Notes: generated from the letters alone by a model not told the origin. Positions 38,339 to 48,194 are shown, numbered from the stretch's first letter. The stretch: 64,000 nucleotides of DNA from Enterococcus silesiacus (GCA_001465115.1 CP013614.1:2108001-2172000), one strand, 5' to 3'. A program made the numbers and translations.

Positions 38339-38647
38339 TCAATCCCTTCTCTCCTTTAAATTTTCAATGATTTCTTTTGACAGCTCATTGACAGTTAAAG
38401 CATTCATCAAATGGTCTTGTGCATGGATTAATAGCAGCGAAATTGGGATTGATTGATTCGCTATCTCAGTTTGAATAAGTTTAGTTTGGTAATTATGGGC
38501 TTTTTTTAGTGCGTATTTCGCTTCTCTCATTAACATTTCACTCTTAGCAAAATCACCTGCTCTAGCAGCTCGAATCGCTTGTAAACTTTTAGCTCTAGCA
38601 CCACCCCCCTCTGAAATAAGTGTCATAATAATCGTTTCTTCGTTCAT
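38339..38647 (-). CDS. PTS IIA component, lactose/cellobiose family
   Basis: The 102-residue all-helical IIA has the LLLIHAQDHLMNA signature (His75 and His79, one of which takes phosphate from HPr). It forms a trimer in known members. It overlaps the end of the regulator gene by four bases, so regulator and PTS proteins are made from the same message. Confidence 0.95.
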   Translation of the reverse strand: MNEETIIMTLISEGGGARAKSLQAIRAARAGDFAKSEMLMREAKYALKKAHNYQTKLIQTEIANQSIPISLLLIHAQDHLMNALTVNELSKEIIENLKERRD

Positions 38648-40590
38648 TCAAATCCCTCCTGATTACATAGTGAGAAGAGAATCTGATAAAACTCTTCAAA
38701 GGAGGTCACTTGCAGTAACTGCTTCCTCAAATGATAATTTTCCATTATCGCTAACAACAGATTACTAATTTCTTTATACAAGAAATTATTGCCTTTTTTT
38801 AAGTTTAATAAAAAAATCAGCTGGACCTCTTTGCCTTGATAAATCAGCGGCTTCTCTAAAATACAAGCACCAATGCAGTTACGTTTGGCTTCCATTAACA
38901 TACTATGAGGTCCTGCCACTCCATTTTCGTAAATCGTCGTAAACCGTTGTTCTCGCTGTAAGACCAATGCTGGAAATCTTTCATAGGCGTACTTTTTCTG
39001 GACCATCTCCTCTGCCATTTTTTCTATCACTTGCAGATAACTATCTGTTGAACTTTTTTTCAAATAGAAAAATTGCTCTGAAAATAGCTCAGTCATTTGA
39101 TGTTTTTCAACACTGTTCATTTCTTTTTTCAGTAATAGTGCTTTCTTCATATAATTCAATTCAGCTTCTGAGGGAATCACAGGAATTGATAACATGGAAT
39201 AGTTTTTTTCAAGTTCTGGCTCTGTCTGGGTTGCGTTTAAAATAATGTCGGCTTCCTCAAAAACTGGATTTGTAGCATCAAAATATGGATAGTGTAAAAT
39301 TGACGCTTTCGGGAAAAGCTTGGTTATTTTCGAATTTAGTAAGTAATCCGCTGCGCGTCCATGATTAGACAACAGTACAACACGCTTAAATTGTTGAAAA
39401 AAAGCTTCTTGCGCTTTTTCTAAACTTGCCGCAAAATGTAATGCTAAATAACCAATTTCATCTCTGGATAATTGCAATACAATGTTATCCAATGTATGGG
39501 TTTCCCATAGTTGGGTAAACTTTAATGCAATCAGGAATGTGTTTGCATACTTAGTCGATACAAGGTCAATCAGCGGATTCGTCAATGTCAGTGAAAAAGC
39601 AATTCGCTTCATCATCGGATAAATATGTAATAACAAGGCTTCAATCAGCTCTTTATCATCCGAAAACGACGTTAAAAATTGCTGATCCAGCAACTTTAAG
39701 ATTGCAGATATCTGCTGCCTGATCTTAATCGTATTTTCAATTGTTCCATTGGCAATAGATGTTTTGCCAATCAGTTGTGCTGCTAAATATTTTCTTTCTA
39801 ACGCTGGAATTTGTATTTTATAATACTCTTCAAGCCTATTTGCTAACGCATCCGCTAATTCTAGGTAGCTGTTGTGAATAGGATTTTCCATTTGAAAATC
39901 AGAAATCCAATTTCTATTTTCCAATCGATAAATCAGAATTTCCAGATGGATAATCAGGGATGAGAACCCCGCATCTGATATACTAATTTTCTTTTGACGA
40001 AACATTTCCGATACCATAGGCTTTAATCCATATAGATCCATAGATGATCGGAAACAAAAAAAGTCATCTTGGGTTGGATAGTACTTATTTATTTCATTTA
40101 AATGATGAATAAAAGCTTTTCGATACGCTATTTCTGTTCCGTTGATTTTGACACCATAATGCGATTTTGATTCTAATTGAAGTTCTGCTTCTTGCAATTT
40201 TTTATGAACAAGCTGAAGATCTCTTTTTACAGTGGATTCGCTTACATTAATATATTTAGCTAATTCTTTAATTGTTATGTAGCCATGTTGCTGAAACAAT
40301 AAAAACAAAATAATTCCGACACGAAACTGTTGATGATTGATTCTTTCATCTAATTCATTTGACTGGTCTAATAAAAATTGTTGAAAGTACGCTTGTTCTG
40401 TAACAAGTAAACGATAGCCCCTACCATAAATGGTTTTAATTTCGAATCCATGACTTCCCCCAATTTCTTTTAGCTCTTTTATTTGTTCTCTAGCTCTTCT
40501 TTCTGATACCCTCTCTTTCGTTTTTATTTCTGCTAAAGTCACCAGTTTAGACTGTTGAAACATCTTCAATAAGCGCTTGTTCTGTTTCAT
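38644..40590 (-). CDS. PRD-containing transcriptional activator (LicR/MtlR-like)
   Basis: The 648-residue regulator has N-terminal DNA-binding HTH segments (about 1-70 and 85-150, INVSESTVKRDLQLVH) and two PRD domains (about 180-290 and 290-400, with conserved His in HLEIL, LLLHIYP and ALHFAASLEKA). A IIB-like region follows whose phospho-Cys is not evident (VVLLSNHGRAADY). The IIA-like C-terminal domain has a candidate His in NGVAGPHSMLME. PTS-dependent phosphorylation would switch it on when its sugar is present. It is the first gene of the PTS operon and probably controls it. AGGAGGGAG precedes the ATG. Confidence 0.9.
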   Translation of the reverse strand: MKQNKRLLKMFQQSKLVTLAEIKTKERVSERRAREQIKELKEIGGSHGFEIKTIYGRGYRLLVTEQAYFQQFLLDQSNELDERINHQQFRVGIILFLLFQQHGYITIKELAKYINVSESTVKRDLQLVHKKLQEAELQLESKSHYGVKINGTEIAYRKAFIHHLNEINKYYPTQDDFFCFRSSMDLYGLKPMVSEMFRQKKISISDAGFSSLIIHLEILIYRLENRNWISDFQMENPIHNSYLELADALANRLEEYYKIQIPALERKYLAAQLIGKTSIANGTIENTIKIRQQISAILKLLDQQFLTSFSDDKELIEALLLHIYPMMKRIAFSLTLTNPLIDLVSTKYANTFLIALKFTQLWETHTLDNIVLQLSRDEIGYLALHFAASLEKAQEAFFQQFKRVVLLSNHGRAADYLLNSKITKLFPKASILHYPYFDATNPVFEEADIILNATQTEPELEKNYSMLSIPVIPSEAELNYMKKALLLKKEMNSVEKHQMTELFSEQFFYLKKSSTDSYLQVIEKMAEEMVQKKYAYERFPALVLQREQRFTTIYENGVAGPHSMLMEAKRNCIGACILEKPLIYQGKEVQLIFLLNLKKGNNFLYKEISNLLLAIMENYHLRKQLLQVTSFEEFYQILFSLCNQEGFE

Positions 40591-40646
40591 GATCTCCCTC
40601 CTTCATTTAATTCTATTCGAGATTACTTAGATAGAACAGAAGCAGT

Positions 40647-40667
40647 TTTGCAGTATCTTTCTGCAAA
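40647..40667. promoter_or_regulatory. Candidate operator upstream of the PTS regulator gene
   Basis: TTTGCAG-tatcttt-CTGCAAA is a perfect 7-bp inverted repeat about 57 bases upstream of the regulator start. It could be the autoregulatory site of the PRD activator. No clear -35/-10 pair was confirmed around it. Confidence 0.4.
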
Positions 40668-40727
40668 GTTAGCCTGAAGGATGATCTATCTGAATGATCT
40701 TTGCCCAATCTCATCTCATACAAACAG

Positions 40728-40776
40728 AAAAAGCACAAAACAATCTTCTAGAACAGAAGTCTGTTTTGTGCTTTTT
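40728..40776 (-). terminator. Intrinsic terminator of the ABC exporter operon
   Basis: A perfect 15-bp stem (AAAAAGCACAAAACA and complement) with a 19-base loop lies ten bases after the stop of the second exporter gene. Confidence 0.85.
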
Positions 40777-40786
40777 CATGTTTTAG

Positions 40787-42553
40787 TTACTCATAATCGC
40801 CATCTTCAGCGAATTGGCTATTATATAATTTTTCATAAAAGCCGCCTTGCTCTAAAAGCTCAATATGCGTTCCTTTTTCAATGATTTCACCTTGGTTCAT
40901 CACAAGGATCAGATCCGCTTCACGAATAGTTGATAAACGGTGAGCGATCACAAAACTTGTGCGCCCTTCCATAACTCGTTCCATCGCTTTTTGGATCAAT
41001 GCTTCTAAACGAGTATCAACTGAACTTGTTGCTTCATCTAAAATCAATATTCTTGGATCAGAAATCACAGCTCTAGCAATCGTCAATAATTGCTTTTGTC
41101 CAAGGGAGACATTGTCTCCTTCAGAATTGATTTCCATCTCATAACCGCCAGGCATAGTTCGGATAAAATGATCAACATTCGCAGTCTTAGCTGCATCTAC
41201 TACTTCATAATCAGTCGCATCCAATTTACCGAAACGGATATTATCAGCAATTGTGCCTTCATATAGCCAAGCGTCTTGCAAGACCATTCCAAAAACGGAA
41301 CGGACATCACTACGATCCATTTTCTTCGTATCGATCCCGTCGACTTTGATTGCTCCATCAGTGACATCGTAAAAACGCATCAATAAATTGATCAAGGTTG
41401 TTTTTCCAGCTCCAGTTGGTCCAACGATTGCGACCGTTTGACCTGCTCTTACTTCAAAGTTCAAGTTTCTGATCAATGGTTTTGCAGGATCATAGCTAAA
41501 GCTGACATTATCAAACTGAACAGAACCCTGAACATTTTCCGGTAATGGAATATCGTGCTCGTTTAATTCTTCTTCTGGTTCATCTAAAATTTCAAATACA
41601 CGTGTCGTCGCAGCTGAAGCACTTTGCAACGCCGCCGACAATTGTGTGATATTTCCCATTGGCTGACTGATCTGCCAAATATACTGGATAAAAGCTTGTA
41701 GCTGTCCAACCACGATAGCACCTGTAATAACATAGTAACTACCTAAAACGGCCATACCAATATACGTTCCATACGCTGTCATTTGGACAAGCGGCAACAT
41801 CAATCCTGAAATAAAGGTTGCTTTAAAACCGAAACTATTTAGGTTGTGATTGACCTTTTTAAAGCCTTGTAACGTTTCTGATTCACGACCATAAAGTTTC
41901 AACACACTAAAACCAGTCATATTTTCCTGTACGTAGCCGTTTAAATTTCCAAGCGCATTTTGCATTCCTTGAAAGTATTTTTGTGAAATGCCAACAATCG
42001 TTTTTGAAATAAGTAATGATAAAGGAATCATTATGATCGAAATCAACGCCATCAGCCAATTGATATAAAACATCATTACAACGGCCATTACGATACCTAA
42101 AATAGCTGAAACGATATTAATGAAACTTTGCTGCATCGCATTGCTCACAGCATCCACATCATTGGTCACACGTGATAAAATATTTCCTTGTTGATTTTTA
42201 TCAAAATAGGAAACCGGCAAGCGATTGATTTTTTCATCAATATCTCGACGCAAATCTCGCATTGAGTGTTGCACAACTGCCGCCATCAAAAAGCCTGATA
42301 AAAATTGAGCCACACAATAACCAATCCCAACGATCAAGATCCAAATTAAACATTGGATGATATATGAGTAATTCAAGCCTTCCCCTGCTGCAACATTTTT
42401 ACTGATCTCAGTGATCGGCAAACCTGACACATAAGGCATCGCTGCATTAAATGCCACCGTTAGAACTGTAAACAAGATCACTAAAATAAAAGTCCCTTTA
42501 TAAGGATTGATATATCTGCCTAAACGTCTAATAGAAGAGAGTGCGTTTTTCAT
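40787..42553 (-). CDS. efrB: ABC exporter half, EfrB-like (heterodimer partner with catalytic Glu)
   Basis: The 588-residue fused permease-ATPase has six N-terminal helices (ABC type 1) and a nucleotide-binding domain with Walker A GPTGAGKTT, Walker B ILILDEATSSVD (catalytic Glu present) and switch His in FVIAHRLST. Its signature motif is SLGQKQ, not SGGQ. In heterodimeric exporters this degenerate signature pairs with the partner that lacks the catalytic Glu, exactly as seen here. Similar pairs (EfrAB, LmrCD, BmrCD) export drugs. It overlaps the upstream partner gene by four bases. The EfrB name is a best match from memory. Confidence 0.88.
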   Translation of the reverse strand: MKNALSSIRRLGRYINPYKGTFILVILFTVLTVAFNAAMPYVSGLPITEISKNVAAGEGLNYSYIIQCLIWILIVGIGYCVAQFLSGFLMAAVVQHSMRDLRRDIDEKINRLPVSYFDKNQQGNILSRVTNDVDAVSNAMQQSFINIVSAILGIVMAVVMMFYINWLMALISIIMIPLSLLISKTIVGISQKYFQGMQNALGNLNGYVQENMTGFSVLKLYGRESETLQGFKKVNHNLNSFGFKATFISGLMLPLVQMTAYGTYIGMAVLGSYYVITGAIVVGQLQAFIQYIWQISQPMGNITQLSAALQSASAATTRVFEILDEPEEELNEHDIPLPENVQGSVQFDNVSFSYDPAKPLIRNLNFEVRAGQTVAIVGPTGAGKTTLINLLMRFYDVTDGAIKVDGIDTKKMDRSDVRSVFGMVLQDAWLYEGTIADNIRFGKLDATDYEVVDAAKTANVDHFIRTMPGGYEMEINSEGDNVSLGQKQLLTIARAVISDPRILILDEATSSVDTRLEALIQKAMERVMEGRTSFVIAHRLSTIREADLILVMNQGEIIEKGTHIELLEQGGFYEKLYNSQFAEDGDYE

Positions 42554-44280
42554 GCTAATTCCTCCTCTGACAATTGAGAAGCGGCAATATCATAATAGAT
42601 AGGGCAATTCTCAAGTAATTCACGATGGGTACCGATGCCAACGACATCCCCTTCGTTTAAAACAACGATCTTATCTGCATGCATGATCGTCCCCACACGT
42701 TGAGCTACGATCAATACAGTTGATTCTGTTGTTTCTTTTTTCAAACGAGCTCTTAAATTCGCGTCTGTCTGATAATCTAGTGCTGAGAAACTATCATCAA
42801 ATATATAAACTTCTGGACGGCGGATCACAGCTCTAGCAATCGCCAAGCGCTGTTTTTGCCCTCCTGAGAAGTTTGCTCCACCTTCTGAAAGAAGTTCATC
42901 GTATCCATCAGGTTTTTGTGAAATAAACTCAGTTGCTTGGGCAATATCTGCTGCTAATTCCATTTCTTCGATCGTTGCATCTTCTTTCCCATAACGCATA
43001 TTTTCTGCGATCGTTCCTGTAAATAGCAAAGCTTTTTGTGGAATATAACCGATTTTATTGCGTAATGCACTCAACTTGTAATCACGTACATCTACTCCAT
43101 CCAGCAATACTTCACCTTCTGAAACATCATAAAAACGTGGAATCAATTGGATCAAAGTCGATTTCCCGCTTCCAGTACTACCGATAAATGCAACGGTTTC
43201 TCCAGGAGAGGCGGTAAAACTAACATTACGGATCACCGGACTTTCTGAATGCCCAGGATAAGCAAAAGTTACGTTTTTAAATTCTAAGTAGCCTTTTGTC
43301 TTCGTTTCTGTAATACCAGCTTCATTTTCACGAATCACAGGTTCCATATCAAAAGCTTCTTGGATTCGGCGAGCTGAAACAGCTGCACGAGGATACATCA
43401 TAAAAACACTTGCAAATAGCATAAATGAAAATAGTGCATGGAAAATATATTCGATAAACGCAATCAGGTCCCCAACTAATAAGCTACCTTGATCGATCTG
43501 AAGTGCACCATTCCAAATAATCAACACCATCACGATATTAAATAGAAAGAAAAATCCTGGTTGTGCTGCTGCCATCAAGCGGAAAAGGCTCTTCGAACTT
43601 TTCGTATAGTCTTCATTAACTTTACTAAAACGACTTTCTTCAAACTTTTCGTTTACAAAAGCGCGAATCACTCGTAAACCCGAAAGATTTTCTCTTAAGA
43701 TTCCGTTGATTCCATCTAAGTTTTTTTGCTGTTTATTGGATAACGGCTCAGATACTTTAGCAATCAATACCACAGCTGCTAATAGAAACGGCAAAGCACC
43801 TAAAACGAACCAACCTAATGACGGACTTGTTCGCATAACCATATATAAGCTGACAAAAAACATCATCGGTGTCATGAAACCGATTCGTAAAATATTCCCC
43901 ATAAACAACATGATTTGATACGCATCATTCGTTGTTCTAGTAATCAATGAAGAAACACCTATTGTTTCATATTCACGATGGGAAAAAGTCTGTACTTTTT
44001 CAAATAGATCATCCCGAATATCACGGACAATATTTGTTGTCATTCGTGCGCCAAAATACCCCAACATAATGTTCATCACTACGCCAATAACTGTGATTCC
44101 GATCATGAACAAGCCTTGTTGTTTTACATAATCATAATCATTGTTTTTGATTCCAACATCGATCATTCGTGCTAAAATCGTTGGTAACCCTAGTTCTATC
44201 AATATAAATCCAAAAACACAAATGAAATCTAAAAACAATAATTTCTTATATCTCATCGTGTAACGCCACATCAATTTCAA
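42550..44280 (-). CDS. efrA: ABC exporter half, EfrA-like (degenerate catalytic site)
   Basis: The 576-residue partner has six helices and a nucleotide-binding domain with Walker A GSTGSGKST and a normal signature FSGGQKQR. Walker B is VYIFDDSFSALD, where Asp replaces the catalytic Glu, and the switch His is replaced (VAQRVGT). So one ATP site of the dimer is degenerate and the other active. It is the first gene of the pair, encoded on the minus strand, and should work with the 40787-42553 product as a multidrug-type exporter. The EfrA name is a best match from memory. Confidence 0.88.
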   Translation of the reverse strand: MKLMWRYTMRYKKLLFLDFICVFGFILIELGLPTILARMIDVGIKNNDYDYVKQQGLFMIGITVIGVVMNIMLGYFGARMTTNIVRDIRDDLFEKVQTFSHREYETIGVSSLITRTTNDAYQIMLFMGNILRIGFMTPMMFFVSLYMVMRTSPSLGWFVLGALPFLLAAVVLIAKVSEPLSNKQQKNLDGINGILRENLSGLRVIRAFVNEKFEESRFSKVNEDYTKSSKSLFRLMAAAQPGFFFLFNIVMVLIIWNGALQIDQGSLLVGDLIAFIEYIFHALFSFMLFASVFMMYPRAAVSARRIQEAFDMEPVIRENEAGITETKTKGYLEFKNVTFAYPGHSESPVIRNVSFTASPGETVAFIGSTGSGKSTLIQLIPRFYDVSEGEVLLDGVDVRDYKLSALRNKIGYIPQKALLFTGTIAENMRYGKEDATIEEMELAADIAQATEFISQKPDGYDELLSEGGANFSGGQKQRLAIARAVIRRPEVYIFDDSFSALDYQTDANLRARLKKETTESTVLIVAQRVGTIMHADKIVVLNEGDVVGIGTHRELLENCPIYYDIAASQLSEEELA

Positions 44281-44473
44281 TCAATCATCTCCTATTCCAA
44301 TTTTGATCCAGTGCTTCCACTATAGCATAAAACCAATAGTCAGGTAAATTATATTTGAATGAAAATCCCAGTCTTTTTTTTTGAATGATCAACTGGACCA
44401 TTTTAACTATGTTATAATGGTAGCAACTTTAATTTTTTTATTAAAATAAACTGAAGGTGATGGGATCAAATTA

Positions 44474-44866
44474 ATGAAAAAAATACTCTACATTTCTTTG
44501 GGTTCTCTTACGTTTGTGTTAGGAACTTTAGGCATTTTTCTGCCGATTTTGCCTACGACGATTTTTTATATTTTAACGGCATTTTTCTGGATGCGTAGCT
44601 CTGATTATCTATACACAAAATTTATTGAATCTACCTATTATCAAAGATATATTCAGGCATCAATTATAGAAAAGAAAATCACACCATTTGGGCGCGTAAA
44701 ATTATTTTCAACGCTATTTATTGTTTTCGCGATCCCTTGTATAATCATCCGCAATCCCTTCATGACAACTACTTTGGCCATTGTCTATTTAGTCCATTTG
44801 GTTGCTTTAAATTTGTATTTCAATAAAAAGAAAAAAACACCGTTAAAAGAACCTAATGGATCGTAA
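44474..44866 (+). CDS. YbaN-family (DUF454) membrane protein
   Basis: The 130-residue protein has three to four membrane helices and the DUF454 beginning (LGSLTFVLGTLGIFLPILPTTIFYILTAFFWMRSSD). Function is unknown. It is divergent from the ABC exporter and upstream of rpoY, from which it is separated by a 290-base region with its own promoter. The ribosome site is GAAGGTGATGGG, about eight bases from the ATG. Confidence 0.85.
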   Translation: MKKILYISLGSLTFVLGTLGIFLPILPTTIFYILTAFFWMRSSDYLYTKFIESTYYQRYIQASIIEKKITPFGRVKLFSTLFIVFAIPCIIIRNPFMTTTLAIVYLVHLVALNLYFNKKKKTPLKEPNGS

Positions 44867-44915
44867 GTTTTTCTTTAAAGCTGTAAGTCTGTTTCTATAC
44901 TTATTTGCCTTTTTG

Positions 44916-45156
44916 TGATAAAATACGATTAATTGTTGTACAACACAACACGAGGAACGGTTGAAAGAAAGTACAGTTTCCATAAAATCAGTAAAGTGAA
45001 GCAAAGTCGAGGCTTCATGTCATCATCAACTGAAGTTTTTGATGCCAATTGTTTTTAAGGTGGGCAACCACCTCATTTTGTTGTGTTCAAATTTACAGTA
45101 AAACAATCTATAAAAATAAATAATTAACTGCTTAGGCAGATAAAGGAGAAAAAACT
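44916..45156 (+). promoter_or_regulatory. Promoter and structured 5' leader of rpoY-rnjA
   Basis: An extended -10 box TGATAAAAT (44916-44924) would start a leader of about 225 bases. Three paired elements are visible: TGAAGC (44997-45002) with GCTTCA (45012-45017); AGGTGG-gcaa-CCACCT (45058-45073); and a long-range 9-bp match AACACAACA (44942-44950) with TGTTGTGTT (45079-45087) enclosing them. This suggests a folded leader, possibly a site for control of RNase J1 expression. I do not recognise a known riboswitch. Confidence 0.45.
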
Positions 45157-45369
45157 ATGATTTATAAAGTTTATTATCAAGAAACAAAAACAAGAAACCC
45201 AAAAAGAGAAGATACAAAATCTATTTACGTTGAGGCAAAAGACGATGTTATCGTACGCCAACAAGTAGAAGAAAATACCCCATATAATATTGAATACATC
45301 CAAGCGCTTGATGAAAATCATTTAGCTTATGAAAAAGAACATGCGGAATTTTCTTTAACGGAGTTTTAA
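45157..45369 (+). CDS. rpoY: RNA polymerase epsilon subunit RpoY
   Basis: The 70-residue acidic protein ([18 protein letters not shown] at the start, [13 protein letters not shown] in the middle) is the small Firmicutes RNA polymerase subunit epsilon, formerly annotated DUF1447. It binds near the beta and beta-prime jaws and is similar to the phage protein Gp2. It stops two bases before the RNase J1 start, an arrangement conserved in Firmicutes. AAAGGAG lies before the ATG. Confidence 0.95.
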   Translation: MIYKVYYQETKTRNPKREDTKSIYVEAKDDVIVRQQVEENTPYNIEYIQALDENHLAYEKEHAEFSLTEF

Positions 45370-45370
45370 T

Positions 45371-47041
45371 ATGAAAGTAAATATTAAAAATAATGAGACT
45401 GGCGTTTTTGCGATTGGTGGCTTGGGCGAGATTGGGAAAAACACTTATGGGGTTCAATTCCAAGATGAGATCATCATTATTGATGCTGGAATCAAGTTTC
45501 CAGAAGATGATTTACTTGGGATCGACTACGTTATTCCAGATTACAGCTATATCGTTCAAAATCTGCACAAAGTCAAAGCGTTAGTTATCACTCATGGACA
45601 TGAAGATCACATTGGCGGCGTTCCATATTTATTGCGTCAAGCCAATATTCCCATTTATGCTGGACCATTAGCATTAGCGCTGATCACCAACAAATTGGAT
45701 GAACATGGTTTATTGCGTGATGCTGAGTTACATGAAATCAATGAAGATACCGTGATTCGTTTCCGAAAAACTGCTATCAGCTTTTTCAGAACCACCCACA
45801 GTATCCCTGATGCATTAGGTGTCGTCGTTAAGACGCCGTCTGGTAATATTGTTGCAACGGGCGATTTCAAGTTTGATTTCACACCCGTTGGAGAACCAGC
45901 AAACTTGCATCGTATGGCAAAATTAGGTGAAGAAGGTGTTTTATGCCTACTTTCAGATAGTACGAATGCAGAGATTCCAACGTTTACTAAATCAGAAAAA
46001 ACGATTGGCTCTTCTATTTTGAAGATTTTCGAAAAAATCGAGGGTAGAATTATCTTTGCTAGTTTTGCTTCAAATATTTTCCGTCTACAACAAGCGGCAG
46101 ATGCTGCCGTTGCAACTGGTCGTAAAATTGCAGTATTTGGACGCAGTATGGAAAATGCAATCGTTAACGGTGAACATTTAGGCTATATCAATGTGCCAAA
46201 AGGAACGTTTGTGGATGCTAGTGAGCTAAATCAGCTTCCTGCTGGCGAAACAATGATTTTATGTACAGGATCTCAAGGTGAACCGATGGCGGCTTTAAGT
46301 CGAATCGCTAACGGAACACACCGCCAGATTTCAGTACAACCTGGGGATACAGTGATCTTCTCAAGTTCACCGATTCCTGGAAATACAACAAGTGTTAACC
46401 GTTTGATCAACTTACTGTCTGAAGCTGGTGCTGAAGTTATTCATGGAAAAATCAATAACATCCACACTTCAGGTCATGGTGGTCAAGAAGAGCAAAAATT
46501 AATGTTGAGCTTGATGAAGCCTAAGTATTTTGTGCCTGTACATGGTGAATTTAGAATGTTGAAAATCCATGCATCGTTAGCACAAGATGTTGGTGTTCCA
46601 GCGGACAATTGTTTCATCATGGAAAATGGTGATGTTTTAGCTTTAACGGCTAATGAAGCTCGAATCGCTGGTCATTTCAATGCCAGTGATGTTTACGTAG
46701 ATGGTAACGGTGTCGGTGATATTGGTAATGTTGTCTTGCGGGACCGCCGCATTCTTTCAGAAGAAGGCTTAGTTTTAGCAGTCGCAACAGTCGACATTAA
46801 AAACAAAGAAATTTTAGCTGGTCCAGATATCTTATCTCGCGGATTTGTCTATATGAGAGAATCAGGCGAAATGATTCATGAAGGACAGCGTGTACTATTT
46901 AATGCGATCCGTGAAGCATTACGTGATGAAAACTGTACAGAAGCGAAGTTGTGTGATGCTATAACCGCTGCACTACAACCCTTCCTATTTGAAAAAACAG
47001 AACGCCATCCAATGATTTTACCTATGATCATGACTTCATAA
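45371..47041 (+). CDS. rnjA: Ribonuclease J1
   Basis: The 556-residue metallo-beta-lactamase/beta-CASP nuclease has the metal motif [10 protein letters not shown] (residues near 75-84), further ligands near HSIPDALG and DFKFD, and the beta-CASP segment with FASNIFR and MENAIVNG. It degrades and matures RNA with 5'-exonuclease and endonuclease activity and is usually essential. It is translationally coupled to rpoY. Downstream lies a family 1 repeat whose hairpin and T-run may terminate the operon. Confidence 0.95.
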   Translation: MKVNIKNNETGVFAIGGLGEIGKNTYGVQFQDEIIIIDAGIKFPEDDLLGIDYVIPDYSYIVQNLHKVKALVITHGHEDHIGGVPYLLRQANIPIYAGPLALALITNKLDEHGLLRDAELHEINEDTVIRFRKTAISFFRTTHSIPDALGVVVKTPSGNIVATGDFKFDFTPVGEPANLHRMAKLGEEGVLCLLSDSTNAEIPTFTKSEKTIGSSILKIFEKIEGRIIFASFASNIFRLQQAADAAVATGRKIAVFGRSMENAIVNGEHLGYINVPKGTFVDASELNQLPAGETMILCTGSQGEPMAALSRIANGTHRQISVQPGDTVIFSSSPIPGNTTSVNRLINLLSEAGAEVIHGKINNIHTSGHGGQEEQKLMLSLMKPKYFVPVHGEFRMLKIHASLAQDVGVPADNCFIMENGDVLALTANEARIAGHFNASDVYVDGNGVGDIGNVVLRDRRILSEEGLVLAVATVDIKNKEILAGPDILSRGFVYMRESGEMIHEGQRVLFNAIREALRDENCTEAKLCDAITAALQPFLFEKTERHPMILPMIMTS

Positions 47042-47099
47042 ATTTAACGATAAAAAAAAAGAGCACTTGGGACAAAATACCAAGACAAACAAAATAGAA

Positions 47100-47270
47100 G
47101 GAGGATGGGACAGAAGTGTTTAACCCCGAGAAATAAGAGGGAATTCACGAAAATTGTTCTTCAAATTTTTGTGAATTTCAGCTTATTTCCGAAGGGATTG
47201 CTTCTGCTTCCACCGTTTATCCGGATTCCAAGTGATTGGGTCGTAACTCGTAGAGTTATGTCCCAATCAC
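47100..47270 (+). repeat. Interspersed structured repeat, family 1, copy C
   Basis: Copy C has the same order of blocks as A and B, but the left arm of module 1 is altered (AAGAGGGAATTCAC), so that stem is partly broken. The 3' stem is perfect (GTGATTGGG 47232-47240, CCCAATCAC 47262-47270) and is followed by six T residues, giving a good terminator after rnjA. Upstream, AAGAGCACTTGGGACA at about 47050-47074 resembles the inverted end and may be part of the element. A 71-codon reading frame over the repeat is not considered real. Confidence 0.8.
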
Positions 47271-47379
47271 TTTTTTCATCTTTTTGCCAATTAATGTTAT
47301 CAAAAAAAGAAAAAGCCTAACTTTTCAGGATCGCTACAATCATCAGGAAGCATAGAGCCTTTTTATTCATATGGTGATT

Positions 47380-47428
47380 AGGTATCATTTTTGACAGTAT
47401 TGTACTATAGATACCTAAAGTCTATAAT
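47380..47428 (+). promoter_or_regulatory. Promoter and candidate operator of the nitroreductase gene
   Basis: A TTGTAC -35 box (47400-47405) and TATAAT -10 box (47423-47428) are 17 bases apart. The inverted repeat AGGTATC (47380-47386) and GATACCT (47410-47416) straddles the -35 box and the spacer, which suggests repression by a DNA-binding protein such as an HxlR or MarR-type regulator. No such regulator gene is adjacent. Confidence 0.6.
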
Positions 47429-47456
47429 AAAGTACATACAAAGGAGGGGAAATTTG

Positions 47457-48194
47457 ATGAATGAATCAATAAAAAAACTAACAGAGCATGCTTCAGTAAG
47501 AGACTTTAAAGAAATTCCTTTATCTGCTGAAACAAAAAAAACGTTGATAACTGCAGCGCGAAGTGCATCTTCTTCTCACTTCGTTCAGTCATTTTCGATT
47601 TTAGAGATTACAGATGAGGCGTTAAGAGCACAATTGGCAGAAATTACGAATAGTGCATCTTATGTCAACAAAACAGGTGCATTTTATGTATTTATTGCGG
47701 ATTTGTATCGACAATCTAGACTATTAATTGAACAAAAAAAATCATTAGATGGGCTAAAAAATATGGAGTCTTTACTAGTCTGTGTAGTCGATGCAGCAAT
47801 TGCTGCACAAAGTATGGTGGTAGCTGCTGAGTCCATGGAATTAGGAATTTGTTATATTGGTGGCATTCGTAATGATGTAAGGGAAGTTTCTAAGCTTTTG
47901 AAATTACCTAAGTATACGTTACCATTATTTGGATTAACAATTGGTGTTCCGGCTAGTAAGAATCAAATTAAACCTAGACTATTAGAAAAAAATCAAGTGG
48001 GTGAAAATTATTATCCAAAAGAACAATTTTCTGATTTAAGTGAATACGAAGATTTGTCAAAAAAATATTATGCCTCCCGAGAAAGTAATCAACAGGCAAC
48101 CTCCTGGTCAGAAAAAAACATTGCTTTTTTTGAAGAAGTTAGAAGACCAGAAATTGCTGGATATTTAAAAGAACAAGGATTTGAATTGAATTAA
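47457..48194 (+). CDS. NfsA-like oxygen-insensitive NADPH nitroreductase
   Basis: The 245-residue flavoprotein matches the NfsA/FRP group of the nitroreductase family. HASVRDFKEIPLS is the FMN-binding start, RSASSSHFVQSFSI follows, then VDAAIAAQSMVVAAESMELGICYIGGIRND and the C-terminal GVPASKNQIKPRL. It reduces nitroaromatics, quinones or flavin with NADPH. The ATG at 47457 has an AAGGAGGGG site. An upstream frame from 47391 overlaps the promoter and is rejected. The paired promoter and operator suggest induction by electrophiles. Confidence 0.9.
   Translation: MNESIKKLTEHASVRDFKEIPLSAETKKTLITAARSASSSHFVQSFSILEITDEALRAQLAEITNSASYVNKTGAFYVFIADLYRQSRLLIEQKKSLDGLKNMESLLVCVVDAAIAAQSMVVAAESMELGICYIGGIRNDVREVSKLLKLPKYTLPLFGLTIGVPASKNQIKPRLLEKNQVGENYYPKEQFSDLSEYEDLSKKYYASRESNQQATSWSEKNIAFFEEVRRPEIAGYLKEQGFELN

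Noticed and set aside
47105..47320. 71-codon reading frame in repeat copy C
   Set aside because: It lies wholly in the structured repeat. Its similarity to the copy A frame reflects the repeat, not protein selection.
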